The translations under genes and the position numbers were made by a program. This document shows positions 45,532-53,782 of a stretch of DNA of 64,000 nucleotides, one piece after another. How positions within the stretch are numbered: position 1 is the stretch's first letter; each line of letters begins with the position of its first letter. The DNA lies in assembly GCA_964430565.1 (NCBI GenBank), contig CAYSFD010000005.1:100728-164727 (forward strand), read 5' to 3'. The notes beneath the pieces were generated by a model that worked only from the letters and a program-made list of their open reading frames with translations, did no database searches and was not told the DNA's origin. Origin of the DNA: VBDM01 sp964430565. Lineage in GTDB: Bacteria > Pseudomonadota > Gammaproteobacteria > Burkholderiales > SG8-39.

Positions 45532-46350
45532 TTACGGTCGCACGAACACCGCGTTAAATACATCCCGGCCTTCGCCTCGCGTCGCTATCAGGGTCTTGTG
45601 CGCGAGCTTAAGCCCGCAGGACTCAACCAGATCCACCAGCGGCTCGTTCTCGTTGATCTCGATCAACAGTGATCTGAGCTTTGGATTCGAAAATGTGCGC
45701 AGGCCGCCGCGTATGATGCGCTCTTCGTTGCCATCCACATCAAGTTTGATGTGATCCGGAACAGGGAAACCGAAACGCTCGATCAATTCATCCAGCGTGA
45801 AGGCGAGCACAGCCTGTTCGAATTTCGGAACGAAGCGCTCCTTGCGCCAATCGACCGGTTCGCCAAGCGCATGTAGTGCAGCTCCGCTCGCCAAGTCGTG
45901 AAGGTTGAGGAACTCCAGACCCGTCCTGTCGTGCAGGCCGACGTTAAGCGCCTTCACACGGCGCCCGAGCCCGTTCACCAGGATATTGCTGTTGAGACAA
46001 GCATAATTCTTCGCCTCGGGCTCGAAAGCGTACACGTCGCAGGTTCGGTGCATCGCCGCATACACGCTGAACACTCCGATGTTGGCGCCGATGTCGAACA
46101 GAAGCGACCCCCTCTCGAGGGAATCAATCCAGTGGATCGTCTCCGGTTCCTTGGTCGCGAGCGTCTCGGCTCGCAACAGGTGCAGTTCCTCGTTTGCGTC
46201 AAAAATCATCCGGGTGCCGTTGATCTCGACGACCTTTACCGCCTTGATCCGGCCAAGGAATGCGCGGTAGATGCGAAACGGCCGGTCGAGCCCCAGCAAC
46301 GCGATCAAGGCGTCACTAGTCTTATCGAAGATCGCGCGCTTGAAGCTCAT
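45532..46350 (-). CDS. FkbM-family methyltransferase
   Basis: This 272-residue SAM-dependent methyltransferase has LLFDIGANIGVFSVYAAMH near 85 and YAFEPEAKNYACLNSNILVN. The FkbM catalytic segment is PDHIKLDVDGNEERIIRGGL near 202. Likely O-methylation of a glycan. I use the ATG of MSFKRAIFDK; a TTG at 46362, abutting the upstream stop, is an alternative. It is the last gene of the minus-strand nonulosonate-associated block and convergent with the PhyH-like gene. Confidence 0.87.
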   Translation of the reverse strand: MSFKRAIFDKTSDALIALLGLDRPFRIYRAFLGRIKAVKVVEINGTRMIFDANEELHLLRAETLATKEPETIHWIDSLERGSLLFDIGANIGVFSVYAAMHRTCDVYAFEPEAKNYACLNSNILVNGLGRRVKALNVGLHDRTGLEFLNLHDLASGAALHALGEPVDWRKERFVPKFEQAVLAFTLDELIERFGFPVPDHIKLDVDGNEERIIRGGLRTFSNPKLRSLLIEINENEPLVDLVESCGLKLAHKTLIATRGEGRDVFNAVFVRP

Positions 46351-46362
46351 AGGATCGAACAA

Positions 46363-48006
46363 TCAACCATTCTCCGGTGATTCCTTGAATATTGATGCGA
46401 CCCATGAGCTCAGTTCGCCAACGCCCGAAAGTATTGGGATTCCATGTGCTCCGCGGTCATCCTTCTGTATCCACCCGGTCGGATCGAAGTAGACACTCTG
46501 GATGCCTTGCTCTCGCAAGTAAAGCGCCGCTGATGTGAACGGCATGGATATGACTCCTTTGCACCTCTCGATGACTCTGACGGCCGATACTCCCGAGTCG
46601 ACCGGCAACAACCCGCCAGATTGAGCAAGCTTTTGAACAAGGTCTTGGTATCTTCTGACACCGATATTCCCAATGTCACGCTTACGCTTAAGGACCATCG
46701 TGACCTTGAATCGTGCAAGAACTGCATGAGCATCTTGCAGAAACCGGATCTGTATATCGGGGTGCGCGGCGACATAGTCGGACAAGGTCGAGAATCCAAA
46801 ATGGGCAGATTTCCTCTGCGGCTCGATGTCGAAAACGGCGATCGATCTTTCAGGAAACGCAGGCGGTGCGGTTGAAGATGCGGTGAACCATATTGGCCCG
46901 ACAATCTTGATCGTCGCGCCGGGATCGATGTCCCGACGAACGAGATTTGCCTGATAGTCGTCCCATACGAGATAAACCGGCCACGATGCGGCGCCCCACT
47001 CGTATCGTTGCGACTCGTATCCTCCGGGAAGTTTTACCTGTTCGGATGTTGAGTAAAAGTAGCAGAGAATTCTGGAACCTTTTCTTTCCGCCTCGTAGGT
47101 CCACATTGGACGATAAATAGTCCCTGAGTAGTGAAACAAGTAGTCGGCGGCAAGCACATTGGCATCGCACAATTGAATTACTTTCGCTTTTGCGGCTTCA
47201 GCGAGAACCATTGCGTGCCACCATCGACCGCGCAGAGCGTCCAGTGCGGCAACAATCATTCCCTTGAGCCCCCACGCGAGGAAGCGGCTGATGGCTAGAG
47301 TGCCTCTCAGAGAATGAAAAGGGCGGCCGATGTACTCGACTCGCAGCTCATCAACCCCGCGCGTTTTTCTTGCACCACTCACGGCGTGACAGAGGGTGCC
47401 GAGGGAGGCTGCGCGCCCGTCCCAACGAGCGTACCAGGTACAGATGTCATGGCTACGACCGTCCAAGCCTGGCTGTGGGAGGTTACCCGCGGCAAGCCCT
47501 TCAAAGTACGCGTATCGATCTCGCACAGCAGGTTGTCGGCGCATGGTTGCCCAGAGCGATATCGCAGCGAGTTGAGCGATCGACAGAACACCGTATCCGA
47601 AATACAAAGTGACATTTCCCGCCCACGCGAGCGATGACCACTTCCTGTCGACTTTGAGGCCACGCCTTGTCAGAATCTCCTGCCATGCCTTGGGTAACGG
47701 GTAGGTGAGCGGTTCGGATTTCCGGCCGAGCGAAAAGAGCATTGCCTTGTTTAGGCCGATGCCGGCGCAGCGCTGTAAAAGATACTGACGGATAAGAAGT
47801 TCAGCCTTTGAGTGACTCGCGCCGAATACGTGCTTTGACGCGGATCGCTCGATCTCAGCGAACAAACAATCCACGAGGTCCGTCCTGATCTGTCGTACAA
47901 GTCCGAGCTGACCGGAACGCTTCAGAAGCGAATAACCTCGCATCGAAGCGCGCAGCCGACGACGGCTCGCGCGCCGCAGCATCTCACCCAAAATAGGAAT
48001 TCCCAC
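46363..48006 (-). CDS. Polysaccharide biosynthesis PFTS-motif protein
   Basis: This 547-residue protein carries GVISMPFTSAALYLREQGIQ near 500-519, the feature naming the PFTS-motif polysaccharide protein group. SVYFDPTGWI follows. Upstream, LVWDDYQANLVRRD and a GT-B-like C-terminal half (from about 370) suggest a glycosyltransferase or related sugar-phosphate enzyme. The exact reaction is unknown. One hydrophobic stretch lies near 150-172. The start is GTG 48006; ATG 47982 is an alternative. GC is clearly below the genome norm (26 of 60 in 46621-46680), pointing to transfer. Confidence 0.82.
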   Translation of the reverse strand: MGIPILGEMLRRASRRRLRASMRGYSLLKRSGQLGLVRQIRTDLVDCLFAEIERSASKHVFGASHSKAELLIRQYLLQRCAGIGLNKAMLFSLGRKSEPLTYPLPKAWQEILTRRGLKVDRKWSSLAWAGNVTLYFGYGVLSIAQLAAISLWATMRRQPAVRDRYAYFEGLAAGNLPQPGLDGRSHDICTWYARWDGRAASLGTLCHAVSGARKTRGVDELRVEYIGRPFHSLRGTLAISRFLAWGLKGMIVAALDALRGRWWHAMVLAEAAKAKVIQLCDANVLAADYLFHYSGTIYRPMWTYEAERKGSRILCYFYSTSEQVKLPGGYESQRYEWGAASWPVYLVWDDYQANLVRRDIDPGATIKIVGPIWFTASSTAPPAFPERSIAVFDIEPQRKSAHFGFSTLSDYVAAHPDIQIRFLQDAHAVLARFKVTMVLKRKRDIGNIGVRRYQDLVQKLAQSGGLLPVDSGVSAVRVIERCKGVISMPFTSAALYLREQGIQSVYFDPTGWIQKDDRGAHGIPILSGVGELSSWVASIFKESPENG

Positions 48007-48103
48007 GGCCGATGTCCTGGGTAGCCCTCGATACGAGGGGCCGAATATCGAAACGGCGATCTCGGCAGCTTGGGTCTGGAAGAATCCGATCCAGAGCCAG
48101 CGT

Positions 48104-48790
48104 TCAGCTTATGCTGATCCAACTGATATGTGGCTCGAAGGGAAATGACTCCAGTTTATACTTATTGAGATCCAAAGCCTGAAGCAATGCCCGGGTTTCG
48201 CCGGGCCATTTAGGGTCGTTTAACTCATCGAAGGCGATGATCGCCCCCATCGGCATTCTGGGCAAAAACTCCCTGATCGCGAGCAAGGTCGGTTCGTACA
48301 AGTCAAAATCCAGGTACAGGAGAGAGACCAGTAGGTGCTGATTTTCCTTGACAAACTCCGGGATCGTACGCATCGCATCCCCCTTGATCAGCTGCACCTT
48401 CTCCTGGTGGGGAAGCAGCCGCGTCGCTTCCATTGCAGAGATGCACTGCTTCAGCTCTTCCAACACGTCGTAGGTGGGCTTCAATCTGCCGACCTCTGCT
48501 ACCGCTCCTGATCCAGTCAGATCAGCGGAGGAAACGGATGGAAACCCTTCGAAAGTATCGAACCCGTAGACCTTTCTCAGAAAATTATAGGGCTCAAGCG
48601 TTTCCGAGATCTTGGCCCAAGCCATTACTCCGGCGCCCTGATACACCCCACACTCGACGATGGACCCTTTTAAGTCGGCAATTTTCTTGAATAACTCATA
48701 CTGAACCAGGAAACGCGCAAGCTCATGACGACGGACGTATTTCGTAAAGTACGCGAATCGTTCATCAAGGAGGGGGCTTAGGCTGGTCAT
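48104..48790 (-). CDS. TylF/MycF-family sugar O-methyltransferase
   Basis: This 228-residue class I methyltransferase has GSIVECGVYQGAGVMAWAKI near 42, KVYGFDTFEGFPSVS near 74 and SLLYLDFDLYEPTLLAIREF near 155. The last carries the paired metal-binding Asp residues of TylF/MycF, which O-methylate deoxysugars with Mg2+. Here a bacterial glycan is the likely target. AAAGGAAC just before ATG 48790 is a good ribosome binding site. A 122-base gap to the upstream gene may hold a separate promoter. Confidence 0.87.
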   Translation of the reverse strand: MTSLSPLLDERFAYFTKYVRRHELARFLVQYELFKKIADLKGSIVECGVYQGAGVMAWAKISETLEPYNFLRKVYGFDTFEGFPSVSSADLTGSGAVAEVGRLKPTYDVLEELKQCISAMEATRLLPHQEKVQLIKGDAMRTIPEFVKENQHLLVSLLYLDFDLYEPTLLAIREFLPRMPMGAIIAFDELNDPKWPGETRALLQALDLNKYKLESFPFEPHISWISIS

Positions 48791-48912
48791 GCTTGTTCCT
48801 TTAGAGGGAAAAGTTGCACTAGACGTGCCGGAGATGTGGAAAATCGCCTTCGGACTAGAAACCTAGTGAACTGACTTCGTATCCACCGCAGAACCTAGGT
48901 TTCCGTCCAAGA

Positions 48913-49854
48913 TCATTGAGGCTTGATATGCCCTTTGGGGTCGCCGGTTACCGGCATGCCTAGATATTGGTGGAAGCTATCAAAAAGCTTCTTCTGGTGC
49001 TCGCCTTCAAAGAACTCTCCGACTTTCCACATATCGCTTTCGTGCCAGGATCCCGCGAAATGCAGAAAGTAGTTCGCGTACAGAGAGGCTTCAATGCACT
49101 CCCGGATCAAATCGGGATTGTCGCGGCCGACGTCATACAAGAACGGGTATTTCCAGGCCATCTCAAAGGCCCATATGGCTTGATACCTGTAGTCAAGCCA
49201 GGAAACCCTCCCCCAATTCTGCAGTTCGTAATTCATGTGCGTCTGGTCGCCGTCATTGGTAACCGATCTCACGTGCCGATCGTACTTGTTGAACCAGCTG
49301 CGCATGACCATGGAGTGGTTGTCGAGATTGAACATGATCAATCCCATGCATGCTTCGTCGATCTGCACCGGCAGATCGTGGTAGCCGTACAACTGCTTCA
49401 ACGACATGAACAAGGCCGAATCCAGCGGATAGCCCTCGTCGTAGTGGGTATGCCGCAGGAACGCGAGCCTCCGCAACACCTCATCGTACGGATAGGGCAG
49501 GTTGCTTCTCAGGGATACAAGCCCGATCGTCCCAGGGTTGTATGACTCGAAAATGTTCGGCGCCACATGGTTGATCAGGATATCGGTATCGAGGTAGCAG
49601 ATGTTGTCCGCCGCCAACGATGACGCCCTCACGGATTCACCGATCAGCATCTTTTGCCAGGTGGCTTTCTTCCAGTGCGGGTCACTTCTTGAAACCAGAT
49701 CTTCATCGAACACGATCAAACCCAAGCCGTGACGCAGGCAATACCTCTCCCATCCCGGCAATGCATTTGTCTTCCATGAATCATAGTGGTCATCCCCGAT
49801 TGCTATGGTTGCAAGCGCGTTCCTTGACTGGCCCGGTTCAATCAGGACTTTCAT
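48913..49854 (-). CDS. Glycosyltransferase-like protein with a DTD motif
   Basis: The 313 residues look like a GT-A fold. ATIAIGDDHYDSWKTNAL is near 15-32, KKATWQKMLIGESV near 62-75, and ICYLDTDILINH with Asp-Thr-Asp at 89-91 is the metal/nucleotide-binding motif. ACMGLIMFNLDNHSMV lies near 166-182. A late HFAGSWHESDMW may complete the site. Donor and acceptor are unknown. It begins at the SDR stop (TGATG), so it belongs to the nonulosonate operon. It is a candidate, unproven, for transfer of the CMP-activated sugar. Confidence 0.72.
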   Translation of the reverse strand: MKVLIEPGQSRNALATIAIGDDHYDSWKTNALPGWERYCLRHGLGLIVFDEDLVSRSDPHWKKATWQKMLIGESVRASSLAADNICYLDTDILINHVAPNIFESYNPGTIGLVSLRSNLPYPYDEVLRRLAFLRHTHYDEGYPLDSALFMSLKQLYGYHDLPVQIDEACMGLIMFNLDNHSMVMRSWFNKYDRHVRSVTNDGDQTHMNYELQNWGRVSWLDYRYQAIWAFEMAWKYPFLYDVGRDNPDLIRECIEASLYANYFLHFAGSWHESDMWKVGEFFEGEHQKKLFDSFHQYLGMPVTGDPKGHIKPQ

Positions 49855-50657
49855 CACCAAACACCCCAACCGCCATCCACCGAAATGTTCTGACCCGTCA
49901 CGTACGCAGAAAGATCGCTCGCAAGGTAAGCGATCGCGCCCCGAAAATCGTCCTCGGTCGCCATGCGACCCAACGGAGTTTTGTCCTTGTACCGCGAGAC
50001 AAACGCTTCCGGCTGGCCTCTAAGAACTCCACCGGGAGATATGGCGTTAACTCGCACATGCGGCACCAAAGTCGTCGCCAACCAGCGGGTGAGCTGAATG
50101 AGTCCTCCCTTCGATACGGCATACGCCGCCGGGTTACTCATGTTCGTACCTTCGTACAAGCGCCAATCAGGGCCATACTCGCCGTAGATCGAAGAAATAT
50201 TGACGATGCTTGCCCCTTCGGCGACCTTGAGTAGAGGTGTCAAGGCCTGGCAAGTTTCAAACACGGCAGTCAGGTTTACCTCCAGCGCACGACGCCAAGT
50301 TTCGACAGTTTGGTTCTCAAATGGAACTGCCCATCCCTTCAAGTCCGAGGCCCCCACAAACGCGGCGTTATTGACGAGGATGTTGAGTCCCTCGCCACTG
50401 CTTCTTATCCAGTCAATCAGCGCGGCACGCTGGGTTTGGTGTTCAAGATCGCAGTGCCTCCCCCGGACCTTCGTTCCCCAGCGTAAGGAAAGGGCCTCGG
50501 AAAGACTTTGAAAATCCGTACCCGGGCGGTCCACCAGCACCAAATCAGCACCAAGTTCGGCCAATGTTTCGGCCATCATCCTGCCCAGACCTCCCGCCGC
50601 ACCGGTGATCAGGGCGCGGCGGCCTTTGAGGTTCATGAGTTCTCTAATCGTGGTCAC
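49854..50657 (-). CDS. SDR-family oxidoreductase (PtmA-like)
   Basis: This 267-residue classical SDR has LITGAAGGLGRMMAETLAEL near 17-36, NILVNNAAFVGAS, ISSIYGEYG, YAVSKGG as the catalytic Tyr-Lys, and the C-terminal TGQNISVDGGWGVW. Next to neuA it resembles PtmA of Campylobacter flagellin-glycosylation loci, whose exact role is unsettled. The GTG start overlaps the neuA stop as GTGA; a longer frame to 50687 would overlap neuA by 34 bases. Confidence 0.88.
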   Translation of the reverse strand: MTTIRELMNLKGRRALITGAAGGLGRMMAETLAELGADLVLVDRPGTDFQSLSEALSLRWGTKVRGRHCDLEHQTQRAALIDWIRSSGEGLNILVNNAAFVGASDLKGWAVPFENQTVETWRRALEVNLTAVFETCQALTPLLKVAEGASIVNISSIYGEYGPDWRLYEGTNMSNPAAYAVSKGGLIQLTRWLATTLVPHVRVNAISPGGVLRGQPEAFVSRYKDKTPLGRMATEDDFRGAIAYLASDLSAYVTGQNISVDGGWGVW

Positions 50658-51373
50658 AGTTTCCGATCTCTGGCATTCAAAAGGCATTCGGCAATCTGAA
50701 AATCCAGCAGCGTGTCGATGTCAATCGCGCGTTCCGGAGGGACATGTACCGCGCGAACGCGCCCTTCGAACAGCGAGTTGTGGCTCACCACGAACTGCGG
50801 TCGCACAACGTACCCAACTGTGGTCATGTCGTAGACCGTCGGCGCATCCTGGCGCTGCGCTATCGTGGCCTCCGGTGGCATCACAAGCTCAACCGTGTTG
50901 TCTGGTCGGCGCTTCACCATATTGAAATAAGGGCTTCGATGAGCGTCGGTTATCGTGATCACTATGTCCCCGTCGCCTTTCTCGAACTCATCGAGGCAGT
51001 TCTCGATATCGACCGGTATTCGAAGCGGAGCTGTGGCCGGTACAACCACCAATGCGTTCGGGTGGATTCCGTCGACTTTTTGAAGGAAGTTCAATGCATG
51101 GCGCCAGACCAACCACTCTGGGCTGTCGTCACGGGCAAGTTCTGGAGGGCGGACAAACGGCACCTGAGCTCCGAATTTTCGCGCTATCAATGCTATTTCC
51201 TCGGAGTCGGTAGAAACGATGACCCGACTGATCCGGTCCACGGCGAGCGCGTGCTCGATCGACCAAGCAATCAGTGGCTTGCCCGCCAGCAGCCGAACAT
51301 TCTTGCCTGGCAAACCCTTTGATCCCCCTCGCGCGCAAACCAGTGCAGTCGCTCTTATGCTTTTCTGCGCCAT
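50654..51373 (-). CDS. neuA: CMP-nonulosonate cytidylyltransferase (NeuA/LegF/PtmB)
   Basis: This 239-residue enzyme has the CTP-binding ALVCARGGSKGLPGKNVRLL at 10-29 and VIVSTDSEEIALIARKFGA near 51. VPATAPLRIPVDIENCLDEF is near 110, and the C-terminal AIDIDTLLDFQIAE is typical of NeuA. It activates sialic-acid-like sugars, here probably legionaminic acid or its derivative, as CMP-sugar. It sits 7 bases after the Gfo/Idh/MocA gene. The sugar identity comes from neighbouring leg genes. Confidence 0.93.
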   Translation of the reverse strand: MAQKSIRATALVCARGGSKGLPGKNVRLLAGKPLIAWSIEHALAVDRISRVIVSTDSEEIALIARKFGAQVPFVRPPELARDDSPEWLVWRHALNFLQKVDGIHPNALVVVPATAPLRIPVDIENCLDEFEKGDGDIVITITDAHRSPYFNMVKRRPDNTVELVMPPEATIAQRQDAPTVYDMTTVGYVVRPQFVVSHNSLFEGRVRAVHVPPERAIDIDTLLDFQIAECLLNARDRKL

Positions 51374-51380
51374 GACATCG

Positions 51381-52388
51381 TCAGTTTACATACGCCGTCT
51401 CGCCGCTCGAATCGGACCGCCGCGCGGCATCGATAATTCGCATAACTTCAAGCCCATCTCTTGGAGACACCGATACCCGTGACCGGCCTGCAATACAGGA
51501 TAGAAAATGCTGCCACTCGGCTCGATATGTTTCGTCGCGTTGCGGCAACTGCCGGAACACTTCCTGCCAGCTTTGTCCTCCCGGCACAAAATGCCCCACG
51601 CTTCCCTGTAGGGCGTTCCACCGCAATGAACCGTTGTCGCCAATCGCTGTGCAGAGACGCGTCGTGTCATGCCGCACAAAATCCATATTCAGACTTGCGA
51701 TCAACTGACGATCGTCACGGTTCTTCGCAAATCCCAAAAGCAAGTGGGCAGTATCCTCGACATCAATGGCCAGGCTACTCTGACGGCGAAGCGTGGCATT
51801 AACCCACTCCACTTCTCCGAAAATCCAACGCAGGTAGTCCAGTTCATGGCTAAGCTCCAGCAAGACACCGCCCCCCAGGCTCTTGCGGGCCGATACGCTC
51901 ATCCGGTAGTCCGTATCAGGGCGCCAGGATGGAAGATACTGCCCCGTCTCGCATCGCACAGACAGAACGTTTCCAATGAGTTGGCTCTCGATCGATTGCT
52001 TAAACTGGTGCATGGCTGGCTGGTAGCGTAAGTTGTAGCCGGTCAGGCAAACGGCGTTGTGTATTCTGCACGTGGCTTCCAGTTCTTCGATGCCCTCCAC
52101 TGACGTCGCGATAGGTTTCTCTATGAGCATGTGAACGCCGATTTTCGCCAATGGCAGCGCCACCCCAATGTGCAGGGGCGCTGGATTGGCGATTACCGCA
52201 ATCTGGGGCGAAAAAGCTATGGCATCCTGGAGCCTCACCAGGCATCCGGTCGCGTGTTGTGGCACCTCATCGCAGGCGGTATGGCGCAGGACCTGAATAT
52301 TCGCGCGCGGAAAAAGCTCGCGACCCAATCCAAGGTGACGTTTGCCGATGCTGCCGTAACCCACGATCAATATACGTTCAATCTGCAC
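51381..52388 (-). CDS. Gfo/Idh/MocA-family oxidoreductase (PtmF-like)
   Basis: This 335-residue NAD(P)-dependent oxidoreductase has RILIVGYGSIGKRHLGLGRE at 5-24 and the signature LIEKPIA near 88 with its catalytic Lys. NLRYQPAMHQF follows, and GGVLLELSHELDYLRWIFG near 172 carries the family His-x-x-Asp. It probably oxidises or reduces a sugar or sugar nucleotide. Similar genes occur with ptmA/B in Campylobacter legionaminic loci. The GTG start overlaps hisH by 11 bases. Confidence 0.88.
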   Translation of the reverse strand: MQIERILIVGYGSIGKRHLGLGRELFPRANIQVLRHTACDEVPQHATGCLVRLQDAIAFSPQIAVIANPAPLHIGVALPLAKIGVHMLIEKPIATSVEGIEELEATCRIHNAVCLTGYNLRYQPAMHQFKQSIESQLIGNVLSVRCETGQYLPSWRPDTDYRMSVSARKSLGGGVLLELSHELDYLRWIFGEVEWVNATLRRQSSLAIDVEDTAHLLLGFAKNRDDRQLIASLNMDFVRHDTTRLCTAIGDNGSLRWNALQGSVGHFVPGGQSWQEVFRQLPQRDETYRAEWQHFLSCIAGRSRVSVSPRDGLEVMRIIDAARRSDSSGETAYVN

Positions 52389-53025
52389 AGAACCGCCGCA
52401 GCATCTTCAAGCCTACCTCACCACTCTTCTCAGGATGAAACTGGCACCCGACGATGTTGTCCCTCGCGATCACGGCTGCGATTCGGTGGCCGCCATACAG
52501 ACTGGCGGCCAAGCGATGTGACGCATTGCTTGGCACAGCCGCAAACGAATGAACGAAATACACGGCTTCACCCGGCCTGTTGTCGTGCAGCAGCGTGTTG
52601 CTCCAGGACGGAGCAAGGCCATCCTGAACCAATGCGTTCCATCCAATATGCGGAATTTTCAGCGGTTCACCTGACGACGCATGCGGCGGCACAGGAACCA
52701 CCCGGCCGGGAATCAGACCTAGTCCAGACGATTCGCCGAATTCTTCGCCAACGTCCAGCAGCAGTTGCATGCCGAGGCAGATGCCCAAAAGCGGGGTTCC
52801 CCGGTGCGCCACCTCTCGAATCGTGTCGGTAAGTGCCAGGCGATGCAGCGCTTGCATCGCATCCCCGAACGCGCCGACCCCGGGAAGCACGACTCTCGAT
52901 GAGGCCCGTATTGCGGCAGGATTCGAGCTTAAGGTCACTGCGGCACCGCAGTGCTCCAGTCCACGCTGGACGCTGAGCAAGTTGCCGACCCCGTAATCTA
53001 TTACGGTGACTTCAGGCGCACTCAT
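52378..53025 (-). CDS. hisH: Glutamine amidotransferase subunit HisH2 of sugar amidination
   Basis: This 215-residue class I glutaminase has the nucleophile cysteine in LLGICLGMQLL near 80, the His-Glu pair in CQFHPEKSG near 195, and VIDYGVGNLLSVQRGL at the N-terminus. It releases ammonia from glutamine. In histidine synthesis HisH pairs with HisF. Here it lies beside an amidotransferase of the WbpG/PseA type and far from other his genes. The ammonia therefore most likely goes to convert an acetamido group to acetamidino. It overlaps hisF by 14 bases. Confidence 0.92.
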   Translation of the reverse strand: MSAPEVTVIDYGVGNLLSVQRGLEHCGAAVTLSSNPAAIRASSRVVLPGVGAFGDAMQALHRLALTDTIREVAHRGTPLLGICLGMQLLLDVGEEFGESSGLGLIPGRVVPVPPHASSGEPLKIPHIGWNALVQDGLAPSWSNTLLHDNRPGEAVYFVHSFAAVPSNASHRLAASLYGGHRIAAVIARDNIVGCQFHPEKSGEVGLKMLRRFCAD

Positions 53026-53782
53026 AGTCTCTGACTCTCAGCCCCGCCGACTTCGCCGCCATCCTGATTTCGCCAATCGTGGCGCGGTTGTAATGGAGGA
53101 TATCGGCCATAGCCACGGCATCCGCGGATCCGTCTCTTACTACCGACACAAGATCTTCCGAGCATCCCATCCCGCCGCTGGCGATAACCGGAACGGCAAC
53201 TGCCCCAGTAACGGCCTTAACCAATGCGATATCAAATCCCTTTCGCGTGCCTTCGCGATCCACCGAAGTTAGCAACACCTCGCCTGCGCCGAGCGCCACA
53301 CCGCCCTTCGCCCAGTCCACCACATCCAACCCCGTGCGTTCCCGGCCATTGTCCGTATAGACCTCCCAGCGATTTGGGGCGATTTGCTTCGCCTCGATTG
53401 AAAGGACCATGCACTGACTGCCGAACCGGTTTGCGATCTCGGTGATCAACTTTGGGTTCGCAACGGCCCCAGTATTCACCGCAACCTTGTCGGCGCCCGA
53501 TCGCAATACTTGCGTCGCATCAGCCACAGAGCGGATGCCGCCGCCCACAGTCATGGGCACGAAAATATCCTTTGCCGCCTCCCTGACGACATCCCCCAGA
53601 TGGTTACGGCCATAGAGGCTGGCCACACAGTCCATGTAAATAAGCTCATCCACCCCCTGTGCGTAGTAGCGCAACGCGTGCTGGTTCGGCGAGCCGATCA
53701 CCCGCAATCCCTCCAGGTGAATCCCTTTGATGAGGTTCGGCCCCTTGATATCCAGACGCGCGATCAGACGGATGCTATTCAC
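53012..53782 (-). CDS. hisF: HisF2 cyclase-like ammonia-channel subunit
   Basis: This 256-residue TIM barrel of the HisF family has RLIARLDIKGPNLIKGIHLE at 5-24, VGGGIRSVADATQVLRSGADKV near 80, and VIASGGMGCSEDL near 200. The catalytic Asp near 11 is present. The position equal to Asp130 of HisF is glutamate, in VLSIEAKQ. That fits a protein used to channel ammonia rather than to form imidazole glycerol phosphate. The GTG start overlaps the amidotransferase stop by 8 bases; an upstream frame to 53890 adds non-homologous residues. Confidence 0.92.
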   Translation of the reverse strand: MNSIRLIARLDIKGPNLIKGIHLEGLRVIGSPNQHALRYYAQGVDELIYMDCVASLYGRNHLGDVVREAAKDIFVPMTVGGGIRSVADATQVLRSGADKVAVNTGAVANPKLITEIANRFGSQCMVLSIEAKQIAPNRWEVYTDNGRERTGLDVVDWAKGGVALGAGEVLLTSVDREGTRKGFDIALVKAVTGAVAVPVIASGGMGCSEDLVSVVRDGSADAVAMADILHYNRATIGEIRMAAKSAGLRVRDYECA

